Below are positions 1-8,799 of a DNA stretch of 64,000 bases, one piece after another (the first letter of the stretch is position 1; each line of letters starts with the position of its first letter). A program made the translations under genes and the position numbers. The stretch covers positions 496,001 to 560,000 of the forward strand of contig NZ_JBEPJZ010000002.1 of assembly GCF_040496035.1 (NCBI RefSeq). Direction: 5' to 3'. The notes under the pieces are model-generated. The model was not told the DNA's origin. It ran no database searches and saw nothing but the letters and a program-made list of their open reading frames with translations. This stretch comes from Agromyces sp. SYSU T00194 (lineage in GTDB: Bacteria; Actinomycetota; Actinomycetes; Actinomycetales; Microbacteriaceae).

Positions 1-361
1 GCAGGGCGTCGAAGTCGGCGTCGGGGTCGGCCATGGCGGCCGAGATCTCGTTGAACCGGTCGATCTTGCCCTTGATCGGCCCGACGCCCTCCTGCACGTT
101 CTCGAGCACCGTCTTGGACTCGTCGAGCTCGGGCTCCTGCATGAGGATGCCGACGCTGTAGCCGGGCGAGAGTCGCGCGTCGCCGTTCGAGGGCTGGTCG
201 AGGCCGGCCATGATCTTCAGGATCGTGGACTTTCCCGCGCCGTTCGGGCCCACGACGCCGATCTTGGCGCCGGGCAGGAACGCCATCGTCACGTCGTCCA
301 GGATGACCTTGTCGCCGACCGCCTTGCGGGCGCGCACCATGGAGTAGATGTATTCCGCCAC
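1..361 (-). CDS. ettA: Energy-dependent translational throttle protein EttA (ABC-F ATPase), N-terminal part
   Basis: Only the first 120 codons lie in the window; the gene runs off the left edge. ABC-F proteins bind the ribosomal E site and tune translation to the ATP/ADP ratio. The protein starts with a GTG codon at 361 (reads M-A-E-Y-I-Y-S-M-V-R), the typical EttA N terminus, and contains the first Walker A motif (GPNGAGKST, about residues 39-47). The stretch after it (QEPELD, then a segment rich in charged residues) matches the EttA family. A Shine-Dalgarno-like AGAGGAG lies about 10 bases upstream of the GTG. The second ATPase domain is outside the window, so completeness cannot be judged. 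Confidence 0.9.
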   Translation of the reverse strand, partial: MAEYIYSMVRARKAVGDKVILDDVTMAFLPGAKIGVVGPNGAGKSTILKIMAGLDQPSNGDARLSPGYSVGILMQEPELDESKTVLENVQEGVGPIKGKIDRFNEISAAMADPDADFDAL

Positions 362-556
362 CGGGGTGATTCTCCTCTTGGGTCGTGTTCCGGGCTCGCG
401 CTCGCGAACCCCTCGCGGCCACGATCGGCCGCCACGTCTGGGGTGCCGGCGCACGGGTCACCCCCGCGGCACGGCGCTCCCCCAAGCCTACCCACGTCGC
501 CCCGGTGGCACGGCCCCGCCGCCGAACCGCGTGCGGCCGGCGGTCGCCGGGATGCG

Positions 557-1051
557 TCAGGACCGCGGCGCACCCTCCGACGACAGCGGGGCGGCCCAGC
601 CGTCGGCCGGCAGGAACGCGTCACCGCCGTCCGGCGCCTCGCCGCGCGTCGACGTCGCGCCCGCCTGCTCCGCGGCGGTCTCCTCCGCGGTCGGTCGCTC
701 CGGCCGCTCGGCGACGGTGCGCACCCAGCGCAGGTCGTGCCCGATCGCGTCGGCCTCCACGTCGACCGCGATGCCGCGCCGGTCGCCCGCCTCCCACGAG
801 CGCACCTTGAGCCTGCCCGCCACGACGACGTGGTCGCCGCGCGAGAGCGACTCGGCCGCGTGCACCCCGAGGCGGCGGAACGCGCTGACCGTGTACCAGT
901 TGGCCTCGGCATCGACCCACTGCTGGGTCGGGCGGTCGAACCGGCGGCCGCCGGTCGCGAGCCGGAAGGTGGTGAGCTCGACGCCGCCGGAGATCACGCG
1001 GTGCTCGGGCTCGGTGCCGAGCGTGCCGACGAGGGTGATGCTGTCGTGCAT
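557..1051 (-). CDS. ssb: Single-stranded DNA-binding protein, short tail-less paralogue
   Basis: 164 aa. Residues 1 to about 110 form an OB fold typical of SSB (starts MHDSITLVGTLGTEPE; NWYTVSAFRRLG and GDHVVVAGRLKVRSWE are characteristic). SSB coats single-stranded DNA during replication and repair. The C-terminal third is a disordered acidic/Gly/Ala linker, but the protein ends in EGAPRS. The conserved acidic tip (DDDIPF type) that recruits partner proteins in canonical SSB is absent, so this is more likely a secondary, SsbB-like paralogue than the replicative SSB. The ATG at 1051 is preceded by GAGAGGA with good spacing. It lies upstream of ettA in the same direction, with a 195-base gap that shows no clear feature. 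Confidence 0.88.
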   Translation of the reverse strand: MHDSITLVGTLGTEPEHRVISGGVELTTFRLATGGRRFDRPTQQWVDAEANWYTVSAFRRLGVHAAESLSRGDHVVVAGRLKVRSWEAGDRRGIAVDVEADAIGHDLRWVRTVAERPERPTAEETAAEQAGATSTRGEAPDGGDAFLPADGWAAPLSSEGAPRS

Positions 1052-1267
1052 GGTGGGTTCCTCTCTGCAGTCACGGATGCGACCGGGCCGACGCCCGGCC
1101 GCGACGCCGGAGGACGGGGCTCGTGCCGGAACCCGCCCTCCGGGTCGCGCTGCGAGTCTCGTCGCACGAGCGGCGGCGAGGGCCGCATCGGCCGCGAGGC
1201 ATCCGCCCGACCGCCGACGCAACCGCTGTGGAGGAGCCGTGGTCGTCGCGGCCCTAGAGTTGCGGGC

Positions 1268-2272
1268 ATGGACTACGTCGCCGCCGATACCCGATACGAC
1301 TCGATGGACTACCGGCGGGTGGGCCGCAGCGGGCTGCGCCTGCCGGGGCTCTCGCTCGGGCTCTGGCACAACTTCGGCGACGAGCGCGGCTTCGACACCC
1401 AGCGCGCGATCGTGCGGCGCGCGTTCGACCTGGGCGTCACCCACTTCGACCTCGCGAACAATTACGGCCCACCGCCCGGCAGCGCCGAGGCGAACTTCGG
1501 GCGCCTGCTCGCCACCGACCTCGCGCCGTACCGCGACGAGCTGATCGTCTCGAGCAAGGCCGGGTACGACATGTGGCCCGGTCCCTACGGCGAGTGGGGC
1601 TCGCGCAAGTACCTGCTCTCGTCGCTCGACCAGAGCCTGGCCCGCCTCGGGCTCGACTACGTCGACGTCTTCTACTCGCACCGCCCCGACCCCGACACGC
1701 CGATCGAGGAGACGATGGGCGCGCTCGCCTCGGCGGTGACGCAGGGCAAGGCGCTCTACGTCGGCATCTCGAACTACGACCCCGAGCAGACGCGCGCCGC
1801 GCAGGCCGCGCTCGCCGACCTCGGCGTGCCGCTGCTGATCCACCAGCCGCGCTACTCGATGTTCGACCGCACGCCGGAGGGGGGCCTGTTCGACGCACTC
1901 GACGACCTCGGCACCGGCGCGATCGTCTTCTCTCCGCTCGCGCAGGGCATGCTGACCGAGCGCTACCTCGACGGCATCCCGAGCGACTCCCGCGCGGCGA
2001 CCAGCCGCTTCCTCTCGGAGTCGCAGATCAGCGCCGAGTACCTCGAGCGGGTGCGCGGGCTCCGCGACATCGCCGCAGCGCGCGGCCAGTCGGTGGCCCA
2101 GCTCGCGCTGAGCTGGGTGCTGCGGGTGCCCACGGTGACGAGCGCCCTCATCGGCGCCTCCAGCGTGTCGCAACTCGAGCAGAACCTCGCCGCGCTCGAC
2201 GCACCGGCCCTCACCGACGACGAGATCGCCGCGATCGAGCCGTTCGCGGCGCACGGCACGCGCCTCGGCTGA
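1268..2272 (+). CDS. Aldo/keto reductase, YghZ-like (L-glyceraldehyde 3-phosphate reductase family)
   Basis: 334 aa NADPH-dependent aldo-keto reductase with a TIM-barrel fold. The catalytic tetrad is visible: Asp and Tyr in HFDLANNYGPPPGSAE, Lys in VSSKAGYDMW, and His in FYSHRPDPDTP. The NNYGPPPGSAE...NFG segment is the hallmark of the E. coli YghZ/GpR subfamily, which reduces L-glyceraldehyde 3-phosphate and other toxic aldehydes; the exact substrate here is inferred. The ATG at 1268 follows a TAGAGT hexamer (1255-1260) by 7 bases and has no Shine-Dalgarno, so the mRNA is probably leaderless. The gene stands alone between ssb (divergent) and a membrane protein. Confidence 0.9.
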   Translation: MDYVAADTRYDSMDYRRVGRSGLRLPGLSLGLWHNFGDERGFDTQRAIVRRAFDLGVTHFDLANNYGPPPGSAEANFGRLLATDLAPYRDELIVSSKAGYDMWPGPYGEWGSRKYLLSSLDQSLARLGLDYVDVFYSHRPDPDTPIEETMGALASAVTQGKALYVGISNYDPEQTRAAQAALADLGVPLLIHQPRYSMFDRTPEGGLFDALDDLGTGAIVFSPLAQGMLTERYLDGIPSDSRAATSRFLSESQISAEYLERVRGLRDIAAARGQSVAQLALSWVLRVPTVTSALIGASSVSQLEQNLAALDAPALTDDEIAAIEPFAAHGTRLG

Positions 2273-2342
2273 CGCGGCGGACCTGAGCACTCCTCGGGCG
2301 CGCCTCCACCGCTTCCGCCGCGCGCCGACGTAGCCTGCGGGC

Positions 2343-3065
2343 ATGCAGTGGTGGAACGCATTCACGGACTGGTTCTTCGACCCCGAGACCCGCCCCGTCC
2401 TCCTGACGGCGGCGGTGCTCTTCCTCGCGGTGCTCGTCTCCGGGCTCCTCGCGGCCTGGATCGCACGCTCCGCCGTGCGGGGCATCGTCACCCGGCAGGA
2501 GCGCGAGCTCCGATCGTCGGCGGTCGCCGCGCTGGTGGACGCCGCGACCGAGGCATCCGTCTGGAACTCCCTGACCCCGCAGGAGCAGGTGCTCTCCGAC
2601 CGCGCCGTGGGCCTCGCCGACGTGCGGTTGCGGCTGCTGCCGGTGAAGGGCGCCGACGTCGCGGCGAACTGGGCCTCGCACCAGCTGCACGAACTGAAGC
2701 GCGCCTCCGCCACGTTCGGCTACCAGCTCGACCCTGCCGTGGGCGAGTTCCGCGACCGCATGGTCGAGTGGCAGCGTCGCCCGGCACGCATGCGCCGGCA
2801 GTTCCAGAGCGACCTCGAGCGGTGGCGCACGCAGGGCGCCGATCCCGAGCAGGCCGCCGTCGACCAGCAGGACGAGTGGGTCGCGCGCCAGCACCACGAG
2901 CGCTACGCGGGCACGCGAGCGGATGCCTCGGGCGACACGACTCCCCCGGCTCCTGCGGCTCCCGCGTCCGCGTCCGACACCGCGGAGCAGAGCCCGGTCA
3001 GCGTGGGTGCGCCCCAGCCCCGCCAGGACGCCACGCCGACCGGGAGCACGCCCACCGCACGCTAG
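2343..3065 (+). CDS. Hypothetical single-pass membrane protein with Pro/Ala-rich tail
   Basis: 240 aa; I do not recognise a named family. One transmembrane segment is clear at about residues 18-40 (VLLTAAVLFLAVLVSGLLAA), followed by a helical cytoplasmic part with many Arg, Glu and Gln residues (about 45-195). The tail is low-complexity, Pro/Ala/Ser/Thr-rich. The start ATG at 2343 is 6 bases downstream of TAGCCT (2331-2336), a leaderless arrangement. The gene ends 24 bases before the convergent nadE stop. Third-position GC is as high as in the neighbours, which supports real coding. Confidence 0.8.
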   Translation: MQWWNAFTDWFFDPETRPVLLTAAVLFLAVLVSGLLAAWIARSAVRGIVTRQERELRSSAVAALVDAATEASVWNSLTPQEQVLSDRAVGLADVRLRLLPVKGADVAANWASHQLHELKRASATFGYQLDPAVGEFRDRMVEWQRRPARMRRQFQSDLERWRTQGADPEQAAVDQQDEWVARQHHERYAGTRADASGDTTPPAPAAPASASDTAEQSPVSVGAPQPRQDATPTGSTPTAR

Positions 3066-3089
3066 CGACCCGGGCCGCGGGCTCCCGCG

Positions 3090-3911
3090 TCAGCGCCACC
3101 AGTCGTCGAACATCGAGACCGGCACCTGCCGCTTGTGCTCGGTCTGCAGGTAGCGCGCCTCGATGAGCTCGGCCGTGCCCGCGTCGATCTCCTCGCCCTC
3201 GAGGAATGCGTCCAGGTCGGCGTAGGTCAGCCCGAGGTTCGCCTCGTCGGCCTGCCCCGGGTCGCCGTCGAGCAGGTCGGCCGTCGGGGTCTTGAGGTAG
3301 ATGCGCTCGGGCGCACCCAGGTGGGCGAGCACCGCGCGGCCCTGGCGCTTGGTGAGGCCGGTGAGCGGCAGGATGTCGGCGCCGCCGTCGCCGTACTTCG
3401 TGAAGAATCCGGTGACGGCCTCCGCCGCGTGGTCGGTGCCGACCACGAGCATGGCGTCCTCGCCCGCGATCGCGTACTGCGCGACCATGCGTGCACGCGC
3501 CTTGATGTTGCCCTTGCCGTGGTCGCTGAGCGGCGCGCCCGCGGCATCGCCGTACTCGGCCGTGAGGCCGTCGACGCCGCGCTGGATGTTGAAGGTCAGC
3601 TGCTCCTGCGGCTGGATCCACTCGAGGGCGAACGCGGCGTCGTCCTCGTCGTGCTGCACCGCGTACGGCAGGCGCACCGCGACGAACCGCGCAGCCGTGC
3701 CCTCCTCGAGCAACTCGGCCACGGCCAGCCGGCACAGCCGGCCCGCGAGGGCCGAGTCCTGCCCGCCGCTGATACCGAGCACGAACCCGTGCGCGCCGGT
3801 CGCGCGCAGGTACTCCTTGAGGAAGTCGACCCGCGCGCGCACCTCTGCGGCCGGTTCGATAGCGGACTTCACGTTCAGCTCTGCGATGATCCTCGCCTGC
3901 AGTTCGCGCAT
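3090..3911 (-). CDS. nadE: NH3-dependent NAD+ synthetase
   Basis: 273 aa, the normal length for the ammonia-dependent form without a glutaminase domain. It converts nicotinate adenine dinucleotide, ATP and ammonia to NAD+. The PP-loop pyrophosphatase signature [10 protein letters not shown] is at about residues 50-59. [31 protein letters not shown] and LTKRQGRA are conserved substrate-binding elements. The ATG at 3911 lies 6 bases after TAGCCT on the minus strand (3918-3923), so the transcript is probably leaderless. It is transcribed alone, convergent with the membrane protein gene and divergent from the antiporter. Confidence 0.96.
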   Translation of the reverse strand: MRELQARIIAELNVKSAIEPAAEVRARVDFLKEYLRATGAHGFVLGISGGQDSALAGRLCRLAVAELLEEGTAARFVAVRLPYAVQHDEDDAAFALEWIQPQEQLTFNIQRGVDGLTAEYGDAAGAPLSDHGKGNIKARARMVAQYAIAGEDAMLVVGTDHAAEAVTGFFTKYGDGGADILPLTGLTKRQGRAVLAHLGAPERIYLKTPTADLLDGDPGQADEANLGLTYADLDAFLEGEEIDAGTAELIEARYLQTEHKRQVPVSMFDDWWR

Positions 3912-4036
3912 GGGACGAGGCTAGCGCCGCCGTGTTACCGGGAGGAAACGCACGGCGCGTGGCATCCGCTCCCGCTCCGATGGCATCATCGATGCCGAGG
4001 GCCCGGCCGGGCCCGCCGCCCGGGGGGATGCACGCC

Positions 4037-5254
4037 ATGGAGATCACCGTCGCCAACCTCGTGATCATCGTCGCGATCGGCGTGGTCGCGCCGCTCGTCG
4101 CCCGGCTCATCGGCACCTGGCTGGCCATCCCCGTCGTGGTCTTCGAGATCGTGCTCGGCATCGTCGCGGGCCCCGACGTCCTCGGCTGGGTGACGATCGA
4201 CGAGCACACCGACCTCATCGCCAACTTCGGGCTGGCAATGCTCTTCTTCCTGGCGGGGTCGGAGATCGACTTCCGCAAGATCCGCGGGCGCCCCTCGCGC
4301 ACCGCCCTGGCCGGGTGGCTCGTCTCGCTCGGCGCGGCGCTCGGGCTGAGCTTCCTCATCGCCCAGCACCCCGGCGCGGCGGTGTTCATCGCGATCGCGC
4401 TGACCTCGACGGCGCTCGGCACGATCCTGCCGATGCTGCGCGACGCGGGCGACCTGCGCAGCCCGTTCGGCATCGCCGTGACCGCGGTCGGCGCGGTGGG
4501 CGAGTTCGCACCGCTCATCGCCATCTCGATCTTCCTCTCGGGCCGCACGCCGCTGCAGGGCTCCCTCGTGCTGCTCGGCTTCGCCGTCGTGGCAGGGCTC
4601 GCCATCTGGGGCGCCTCCCGCGGCGTGGGTGCGGAGTTCGAGCGGCTCGTGCGCGCATCGCTGCACACCAGCGGGCAGTTCGCGGTGCGGCTGTTCATGG
4701 TGGTGACGCTCGCCCTCGTGGGCGTCAGCATCGCACTGGGACTCGACATGCTGCTCGGCGCCTTCACCGCGGGCGTGCTCTACCGACTCCTCATCAACGG
4801 CCTCGGCGAGCACGAGTCGGAGGTCATCGAGTCGAAGCTCGAGGCCGTCGCGTTCGGCGTCTTCGTGCCGGTCTTCTTCATCTACACCGGCGTCACGTTC
4901 GATGTCGAGGCCCTCCTCTCCTCCCCCCGGTCGCTCGCGCTGCTGCCCGTGTTCCTGCTCGCGCTGCTCCTGCTGCGCGGGCTGCCGAGCCTGCTCTCGC
5001 TCCCGCGCGGGTCGAACTGGCTCGACCGCGGCGCCATGGCGTTGTACGGCGCGACCGGACTGCCGATCATCGTGGCGGTCACGGCGATCGGCGTCGACCA
5101 GGGCGACCTCGGCACCGACGTGGCGGCCGCGCTCGTCGGCGCGGGCATGCTGTCGGTGCTGATCTTCCCGCTCGTGGCGCTGGCCCTGCGGCGGCGGTCG
5201 TCGGATGCCCCGACGACCGGCCCCGACGACGTCGACGTGCCGATCGTGGCCTGA
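4037..5254 (+). CDS. Cation:proton antiporter, Kef/CPA2-type membrane protein
   Basis: 405 aa with 11-12 hydrophobic segments along its whole length, beginning EITVANLVIIVAIGVVAPLV. The topology and motifs such as FFLAGSEIDF (about residues 74-83) and TGLPIIVAVTAIG match the CPA2 monovalent cation:proton antiporter family (Na+/H+ or K+/H+ exchange). There is no C-terminal TrkA-N or RCK domain, so it is a membrane-only version; the transported ion is not determinable. I chose the ATG at 4037, about 9 bases after a G-run that could act as ribosome binding site. An ATG at 4028 and an open frame back to 3932 are alternatives. Confidence 0.85.
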   Translation: MEITVANLVIIVAIGVVAPLVARLIGTWLAIPVVVFEIVLGIVAGPDVLGWVTIDEHTDLIANFGLAMLFFLAGSEIDFRKIRGRPSRTALAGWLVSLGAALGLSFLIAQHPGAAVFIAIALTSTALGTILPMLRDAGDLRSPFGIAVTAVGAVGEFAPLIAISIFLSGRTPLQGSLVLLGFAVVAGLAIWGASRGVGAEFERLVRASLHTSGQFAVRLFMVVTLALVGVSIALGLDMLLGAFTAGVLYRLLINGLGEHESEVIESKLEAVAFGVFVPVFFIYTGVTFDVEALLSSPRSLALLPVFLLALLLLRGLPSLLSLPRGSNWLDRGAMALYGATGLPIIVAVTAIGVDQGDLGTDVAAALVGAGMLSVLIFPLVALALRRRSSDAPTTGPDDVDVPIVA

Positions 5255-5319
5255 GCCCGTCGGCCGCGCCCCGCGGCGTCTCCCGACCGGGTGCGGGCGG
5301 ACCGGAGCGGCTCGCCCGG

Positions 5320-5325
5320 TAGGCT
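5320..5325 (+). promoter_or_regulatory. -10 hexamer of the tRNA-Arg promoter
   Basis: TAGGCT ends 11 bases before the mature 5' end of tRNA-Arg, placing transcription start a few bases upstream of the tRNA. Inference from position and from the TAnnnT hexamer common in this window. Confidence 0.5.
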
Positions 5326-5336
5326 GGTCGGCACCG

Positions 5337-5409
5337 GCCCCCGTAGCTCAGCGGATAGAGCAGCAGCCTTCTAATCTGTCGGTCGCAGGTTCGAGTCCTG
5401 CCGGGGGCA
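5337..5409 (+). tRNA. tRNA-Arg (anticodon TCT)
   Basis: A complete cloverleaf can be folded by eye: acceptor GCCCCCG paired with CGGGGGC, D arm GCTC/GAGC, T arm GCAGG/CCTGC with loop TTCGAGT. The anticodon is TCT at 5370-5372, decoding AGA and probably AGG. A C-U mismatch closes the anticodon stem, as in other actinobacterial tRNA-Arg(TCT) genes. The CCA end is not encoded. Confidence 0.96.
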
Positions 5410-5515
5410 CCGCATCGGCGCGGCGCGGTGTACGTCGGGCGAACGGTCGGGGAACGTTCGCGATCCGGCGCCGCCCGGTCACCGTCACGTCACCGTCGCG
5501 CGCGACCATGACGAC

Positions 5516-6352
5516 GTGGACACGCACAGCTGGCACCGGTACGTCGCCATCGGGGACTCGCTCACGGAGGGCCTCGGCGATCCGGCGGGACCACGGGGCG
5601 ACGACCGCTGGCACGGCTGGGCCGACCGGCTCGCCGTGATCCTCGACGGTCACGCGCGCCTCGCGGGCGAGCGGTTCGACTTCGGCAACCTCGCCGTGCG
5701 CGGCAGCAGGGTCGCGGATGCCGCGCGCGACCAGGTCCCCCGCGCGATCGACGTCGGCGCCGACCTCGTCTCGGTCATGATCGGCGGGAACGACCTGATG
5801 AGCCCGGCCGCCGACCCGGACCAGGTGGCCGAGGCCCTGGAATCCGTCGTCGCCCGGCTGCGCGCCTCCGGAGCGACGGTGCTGCTCGCGAACTGCTTCG
5901 ATCCGCAGTTCGCGTTCTTCCTCCGCCCGTTCCGTGGCCGCGCCGCGGTGTTCAACGCGCACGTCTGGACGATCGCCCGACGCCACGGCGCCGCAGTGCT
6001 CGACCTCTGGGGCGCGGCCGAGTTCCGCCGGCAGTCGATGTGGGCCGAGGACCGGGTGCACCTGAGCAGCGAGGGCCACCGGGCGCTCGCGCGCCGCGCG
6101 TCGCACGCGCTGGGCGTGCCGTACGCCGAGTCGGCGACTCACGCACGATCGCCGGCCGCGGGCGGGGCGGGGTCGACCCCGTCGCATCCGCCCGACCCGA
6201 CCCTCTCGCTCCCCCGCTGGTTCGTGGTGCACGCGCTGCCGTGGCTCGGCCGCCGCATGCGGCGCATCTCGAGCGGCGACGGCCGGATGCCGAAGCGCCC
6301 GTACCCGGCGCCGATCGCGCACGCCGGGCTCGCCGACGGCGGGCCGCACTAG
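5516..6352 (+). CDS. SGNH/GDSL-family hydrolase
   Basis: 278 aa. SGNH esterase/lipase fold: nucleophile block AIGDSLTEG (Ser at about residue 15), Gly/Asn oxyanion blocks around GGNDLM (about residue 86), and the Asp-His pair in [10 protein letters not shown] (about residues 178-187). There is no signal peptide, so it is probably cytoplasmic. The substrate is unknown; such enzymes deacylate lipids or sugars. The start codon is GTG at 5516. After the hydrolase core there is a basic, proline-rich extension of about 80 residues. The final TAG is shared with the -10 hexamer of the downstream orn gene. Confidence 0.85.
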   Translation: MDTHSWHRYVAIGDSLTEGLGDPAGPRGDDRWHGWADRLAVILDGHARLAGERFDFGNLAVRGSRVADAARDQVPRAIDVGADLVSVMIGGNDLMSPAADPDQVAEALESVVARLRASGATVLLANCFDPQFAFFLRPFRGRAAVFNAHVWTIARRHGAAVLDLWGAAEFRRQSMWAEDRVHLSSEGHRALARRASHALGVPYAESATHARSPAAGGAGSTPSHPPDPTLSLPRWFVVHALPWLGRRMRRISSGDGRMPKRPYPAPIAHAGLADGGPH

Positions 6353-6362
6353 ACTCGGGCCC

Positions 6363-6983
6363 ATGGGAACCTCCGGAGATCGGCTCGTCTGGATCGACTG
6401 CGAGATGACGGGCCTCGACCTCGAGGTCGACGAGCTCGTCGAGATCGCGGTGGTCATCACCGACTACGACCTGGAGCCCGTCGACGCGGGGCTCAGCATC
6501 GTCATCAAGCCCGATGCATCCGCCCTCGAGCACATGGGCGACTTCGTGCGCAAGATGCACACCGACTCGGGCCTGATCGAGGAGATCCCCGCCGGCAAGA
6601 GCGTCGCCGAGGCCGAGTACGAGGTGCTCGAGTACGTGCTCGCGCACGTGCCGGAGGAGCAGAAGGCCCCGCTCGCCGGCAACACCATCGGCACCGACCG
6701 CATGTTCCTCGCGAAGTACATGCCGCGCCTCGACGCGCACCTGCACTACCGCAACGTCGACGTGTCGTCGATCAAGGAGCTCGCCCGCCGCTGGTTCCCG
6801 CGCGTCTACTTCAACGCACCGGCCAAGAACGGCGGGCACCGGGCGCTCGCCGACATCCTCGAGTCGATCCGCGAGCTGCGGTACTACCGTCGCGCGGTCT
6901 TCGTCGCCGACCCCGGCCCCACGAGCGACGAGCTCGGCAAGATCTCGGAGGCCGTCGTGAACGAGTTCACAGCAAAGGTGTAG
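6363..6983 (+). CDS. orn: Oligoribonuclease
   Basis: 206 aa. 3'-5' exoribonuclease of the DEDDh family that degrades the last 2-5 nucleotide RNA fragments and linear di-GMP. Visible motifs are [10 protein letters not shown] (Exo I acidic pair), [11 protein letters not shown] (Exo II) and GHRALADI (Exo III His and Asp). The length is normal or slightly long. The ATG at 6363 is 7 bases downstream of TAGACT (6350-6355). The first three bases of that hexamer are the stop codon of the preceding hydrolase gene, so the promoter is embedded in the end of the upstream CDS. Confidence 0.96.
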   Translation: MGTSGDRLVWIDCEMTGLDLEVDELVEIAVVITDYDLEPVDAGLSIVIKPDASALEHMGDFVRKMHTDSGLIEEIPAGKSVAEAEYEVLEYVLAHVPEEQKAPLAGNTIGTDRMFLAKYMPRLDAHLHYRNVDVSSIKELARRWFPRVYFNAPAKNGGHRALADILESIRELRYYRRAVFVADPGPTSDELGKISEAVVNEFTAKV

Positions 6984-7032
6984 TAAAGTCGTCGAGTTGC
7001 CTCGTTCGACAGCGCGTCGAGCGAGTCCGCAT

Positions 7033-7109
7033 GGTGGGTATAGCTCAGTTGGTAGAGCGCCTGGTTGTGGTCCAGGAGGTCGCGGGTTCAAGCCCCGTTA
7101 CTCACCCCA
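7033..7109 (+). tRNA. tRNA-His (anticodon GTG)
   Basis: The cloverleaf has acceptor GTGGGTA/TACTCAC, D arm GCTC/GAGC, anticodon stem CCTGG/CCAGG with anticodon GTG at 7067-7069, and T arm GCGGG/CCCGT. The extra G at 7033 opposite C7106 is the G-1 identity element of tRNA-His. CCA is encoded at 7107-7109. A TAAAGT hexamer at 6984-6989, just after the orn stop, may belong to its promoter. Confidence 0.96.
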
Positions 7110-7137
7110 CTTCTTCCCCTCCCGGCGAGGAGCGCTG

Positions 7138-7491
7138 ATGGCACTCGAGCTCGACGAGGAGGCCTTCGAACAGCTCGTCGTCGACGAGCTCGACGCACTG
7201 CCCGACGACATGGTCGACGGGCTCGAGAACGTCGTGTTCGTCGTCGAGGACACCCCCGAGGACGGCTCGCTCGAGCTGCTCGGCCTGTACGAGGGCGTCG
7301 CCGTCACCGAGCGCGATCGATACGGCTTCGGCGAGATGCCCGACCGCATCGTCCTCTACCGGCTCGGGCTGCTCGACGCGTGCGACGACCTCGACCAGCT
7401 GCGCGACGAGATCCACGTCACGCTGGTGCACGAGATCGCCCATTATTACGGAATCGACGACGAGCGGCTCCACGAGCTCGGTTGGGCCTGA
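7138..7491 (+). CDS. Small zincin-like metallopeptidase family protein
   Basis: 117 aa. Minimal zincin metalloprotease of a family widespread in Actinobacteria (COG3824 type). The zinc motif HEIAH lies in VTLVHEIAHYYGIDDERLHE near the C terminus; the third ligand is presumably downstream in that block. The N-terminal half is very acidic. The ATG at 7138 follows GAGGAGCGCTG, a usable Shine-Dalgarno. It starts 28 bases after tRNA-His and may be read through from the tRNA promoter. The biological substrate is unknown. Confidence 0.85.
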   Translation: MALELDEEAFEQLVVDELDALPDDMVDGLENVVFVVEDTPEDGSLELLGLYEGVAVTERDRYGFGEMPDRIVLYRLGLLDACDDLDQLRDEIHVTLVHEIAHYYGIDDERLHELGWA

Positions 7492-7512
7492 TCCTCCGGA
7501 TACGATCGTCGG

Positions 7513-8766
7513 GTGATGCCCGGTCCCCTGCGTGCGCTGCTCATCGGCGTCGGCGCGCTCGCCATCATCGGCCTCGGCCTCTACGGCCCGGCGACGCTGC
7601 TCGGTCCCCTGCCCGCGGTGGCCGTGCAGGCCGTCGATCCCGGCGCCGAGGCGGCCGGCACCGTCGAGGTGCAGCTGCCCGAGGCGGGCGCCTCCGCGGT
7701 CGTCGTGGTCGACCCCGACTCCCCCGAGACCGCGGCCGAGTCGGTCACGCTCGCCGAGGCGGGCATCGAGGAGGCCGTGCCGTTCGCGGGCGTGGCGAAG
7801 CTGGTGCTCGCCCTCACGGTGCTCGAGCACAGCCCACTCGCCGCGGGCGAGGCCGGGCCCGACGTGCCCGTGACGCCGGCCGACTACGAGGCGTACGTCG
7901 ACTACCGCAAGGCGGGCGCCCGCACCGTGCCGACGACGCCGGGCGACACCTGGTCGCTGCGCGACATGCTGCGCGCCGTCGTGCTCGGGTCGAGCAACAA
8001 CCACGCCGACGGGCTGGCGCGCTGGGCGTTCGGATCGGTCGACGGATACGCCATCGCCGCCACCTCGTGGCTCGCCGAGCACGGGCTCGCCGACACGACC
8101 GTCGTCGACGCGACGGGCCTCTCCGACGACAACACCGGCACGGCGGCGGATGCCGCGCGGCTCGCCGCGTTCGTCGCGGTCGAGCCCGCACTGGTCGACA
8201 TCCTCGCCACCGCCGACGACCGCACCTACGGCGAGCGGACGGTTCCCGACGTCTCGGCGCACCTCGAGTCCGACGGCGTGCGCGGGCTCTCGCGCTCGTT
8301 CACCGACCAGGCCGGGCTCTGCTTCGTGTTCCTGACGACGTTCGGGCAGGGCGACGACGTGCGCGTGCTCGCGGGCGCCTTCCTGCGCATGCCCGACTAC
8401 GACACGCTCGACCCCGCGGTCACGACCGCCATCGAGGAACTGCGCGTCGTCGACGACGAGGTGACGGTGATCACCGCAGGCGACACCTACGCCGTGCTGA
8501 CGGCGCCGTGGGGCGACCGTGCCGAGGCCGTCGCCGCGAGCGATCGCACGCAACCCGCGTGGAACGACGCGAGTGGCGAGCCCGAGGTCGTGGTCGACCC
8601 GTTCAGCACGGGCTCGGCCGGCGACCAGGTCGGGCAGGTGACGGTGCCGACCGCCGACGGAGACGTCACGACCGCACTCGAGCTCGACGCGGCGATCCGC
8701 GACCCGGGGCCGATCTGGCGCCTGACCCACCCGGGGCCGATGTTCGACGCCTTCTTCAGCGGCTGA
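7513..8766 (+). CDS. D-alanyl-D-alanine carboxypeptidase-like protein, probably catalytically inactive
   Basis: 417 aa, with an N-terminal hydrophobic segment (LRALLIGVGALAIIGLGL) acting as signal or anchor. The overall order matches peptidase S11 D,D-carboxypeptidases, which trim peptidoglycan stem peptides outside the cell. The SxN motif is present (GSSNNHADG). The SxxK position reads FAGVAKLVLAL, so the catalytic Ser is Gly while the Lys remains. The usual KTG region reads GLSRSFTDQAG instead of K-T-G. This suggests a pseudoenzyme with a binding or structural role. Start: GTG 7513 is 6 bases after TACGAT (7501-7506); ATG 7516 is the alternative. Confidence 0.75.
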   Translation: MMPGPLRALLIGVGALAIIGLGLYGPATLLGPLPAVAVQAVDPGAEAAGTVEVQLPEAGASAVVVVDPDSPETAAESVTLAEAGIEEAVPFAGVAKLVLALTVLEHSPLAAGEAGPDVPVTPADYEAYVDYRKAGARTVPTTPGDTWSLRDMLRAVVLGSSNNHADGLARWAFGSVDGYAIAATSWLAEHGLADTTVVDATGLSDDNTGTAADAARLAAFVAVEPALVDILATADDRTYGERTVPDVSAHLESDGVRGLSRSFTDQAGLCFVFLTTFGQGDDVRVLAGAFLRMPDYDTLDPAVTTAIEELRVVDDEVTVITAGDTYAVLTAPWGDRAEAVAASDRTQPAWNDASGEPEVVVDPFSTGSAGDQVGQVTVPTADGDVTTALELDAAIRDPGPIWRLTHPGPMFDAFFSG

Positions 8767-8799
8767 CGCCGGTCGGGTGCGGCCGGAGGCTCGGTCGGC

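Noticed and set aside
4037..5254. Possible quorum or toxin-antitoxin or defence island near the antiporter and tRNAs
   Set aside because: Both tRNA genes were examined for attachment-site duplications and neighbouring integrases; none seen. XerC at 49497 is the housekeeping recombinase.
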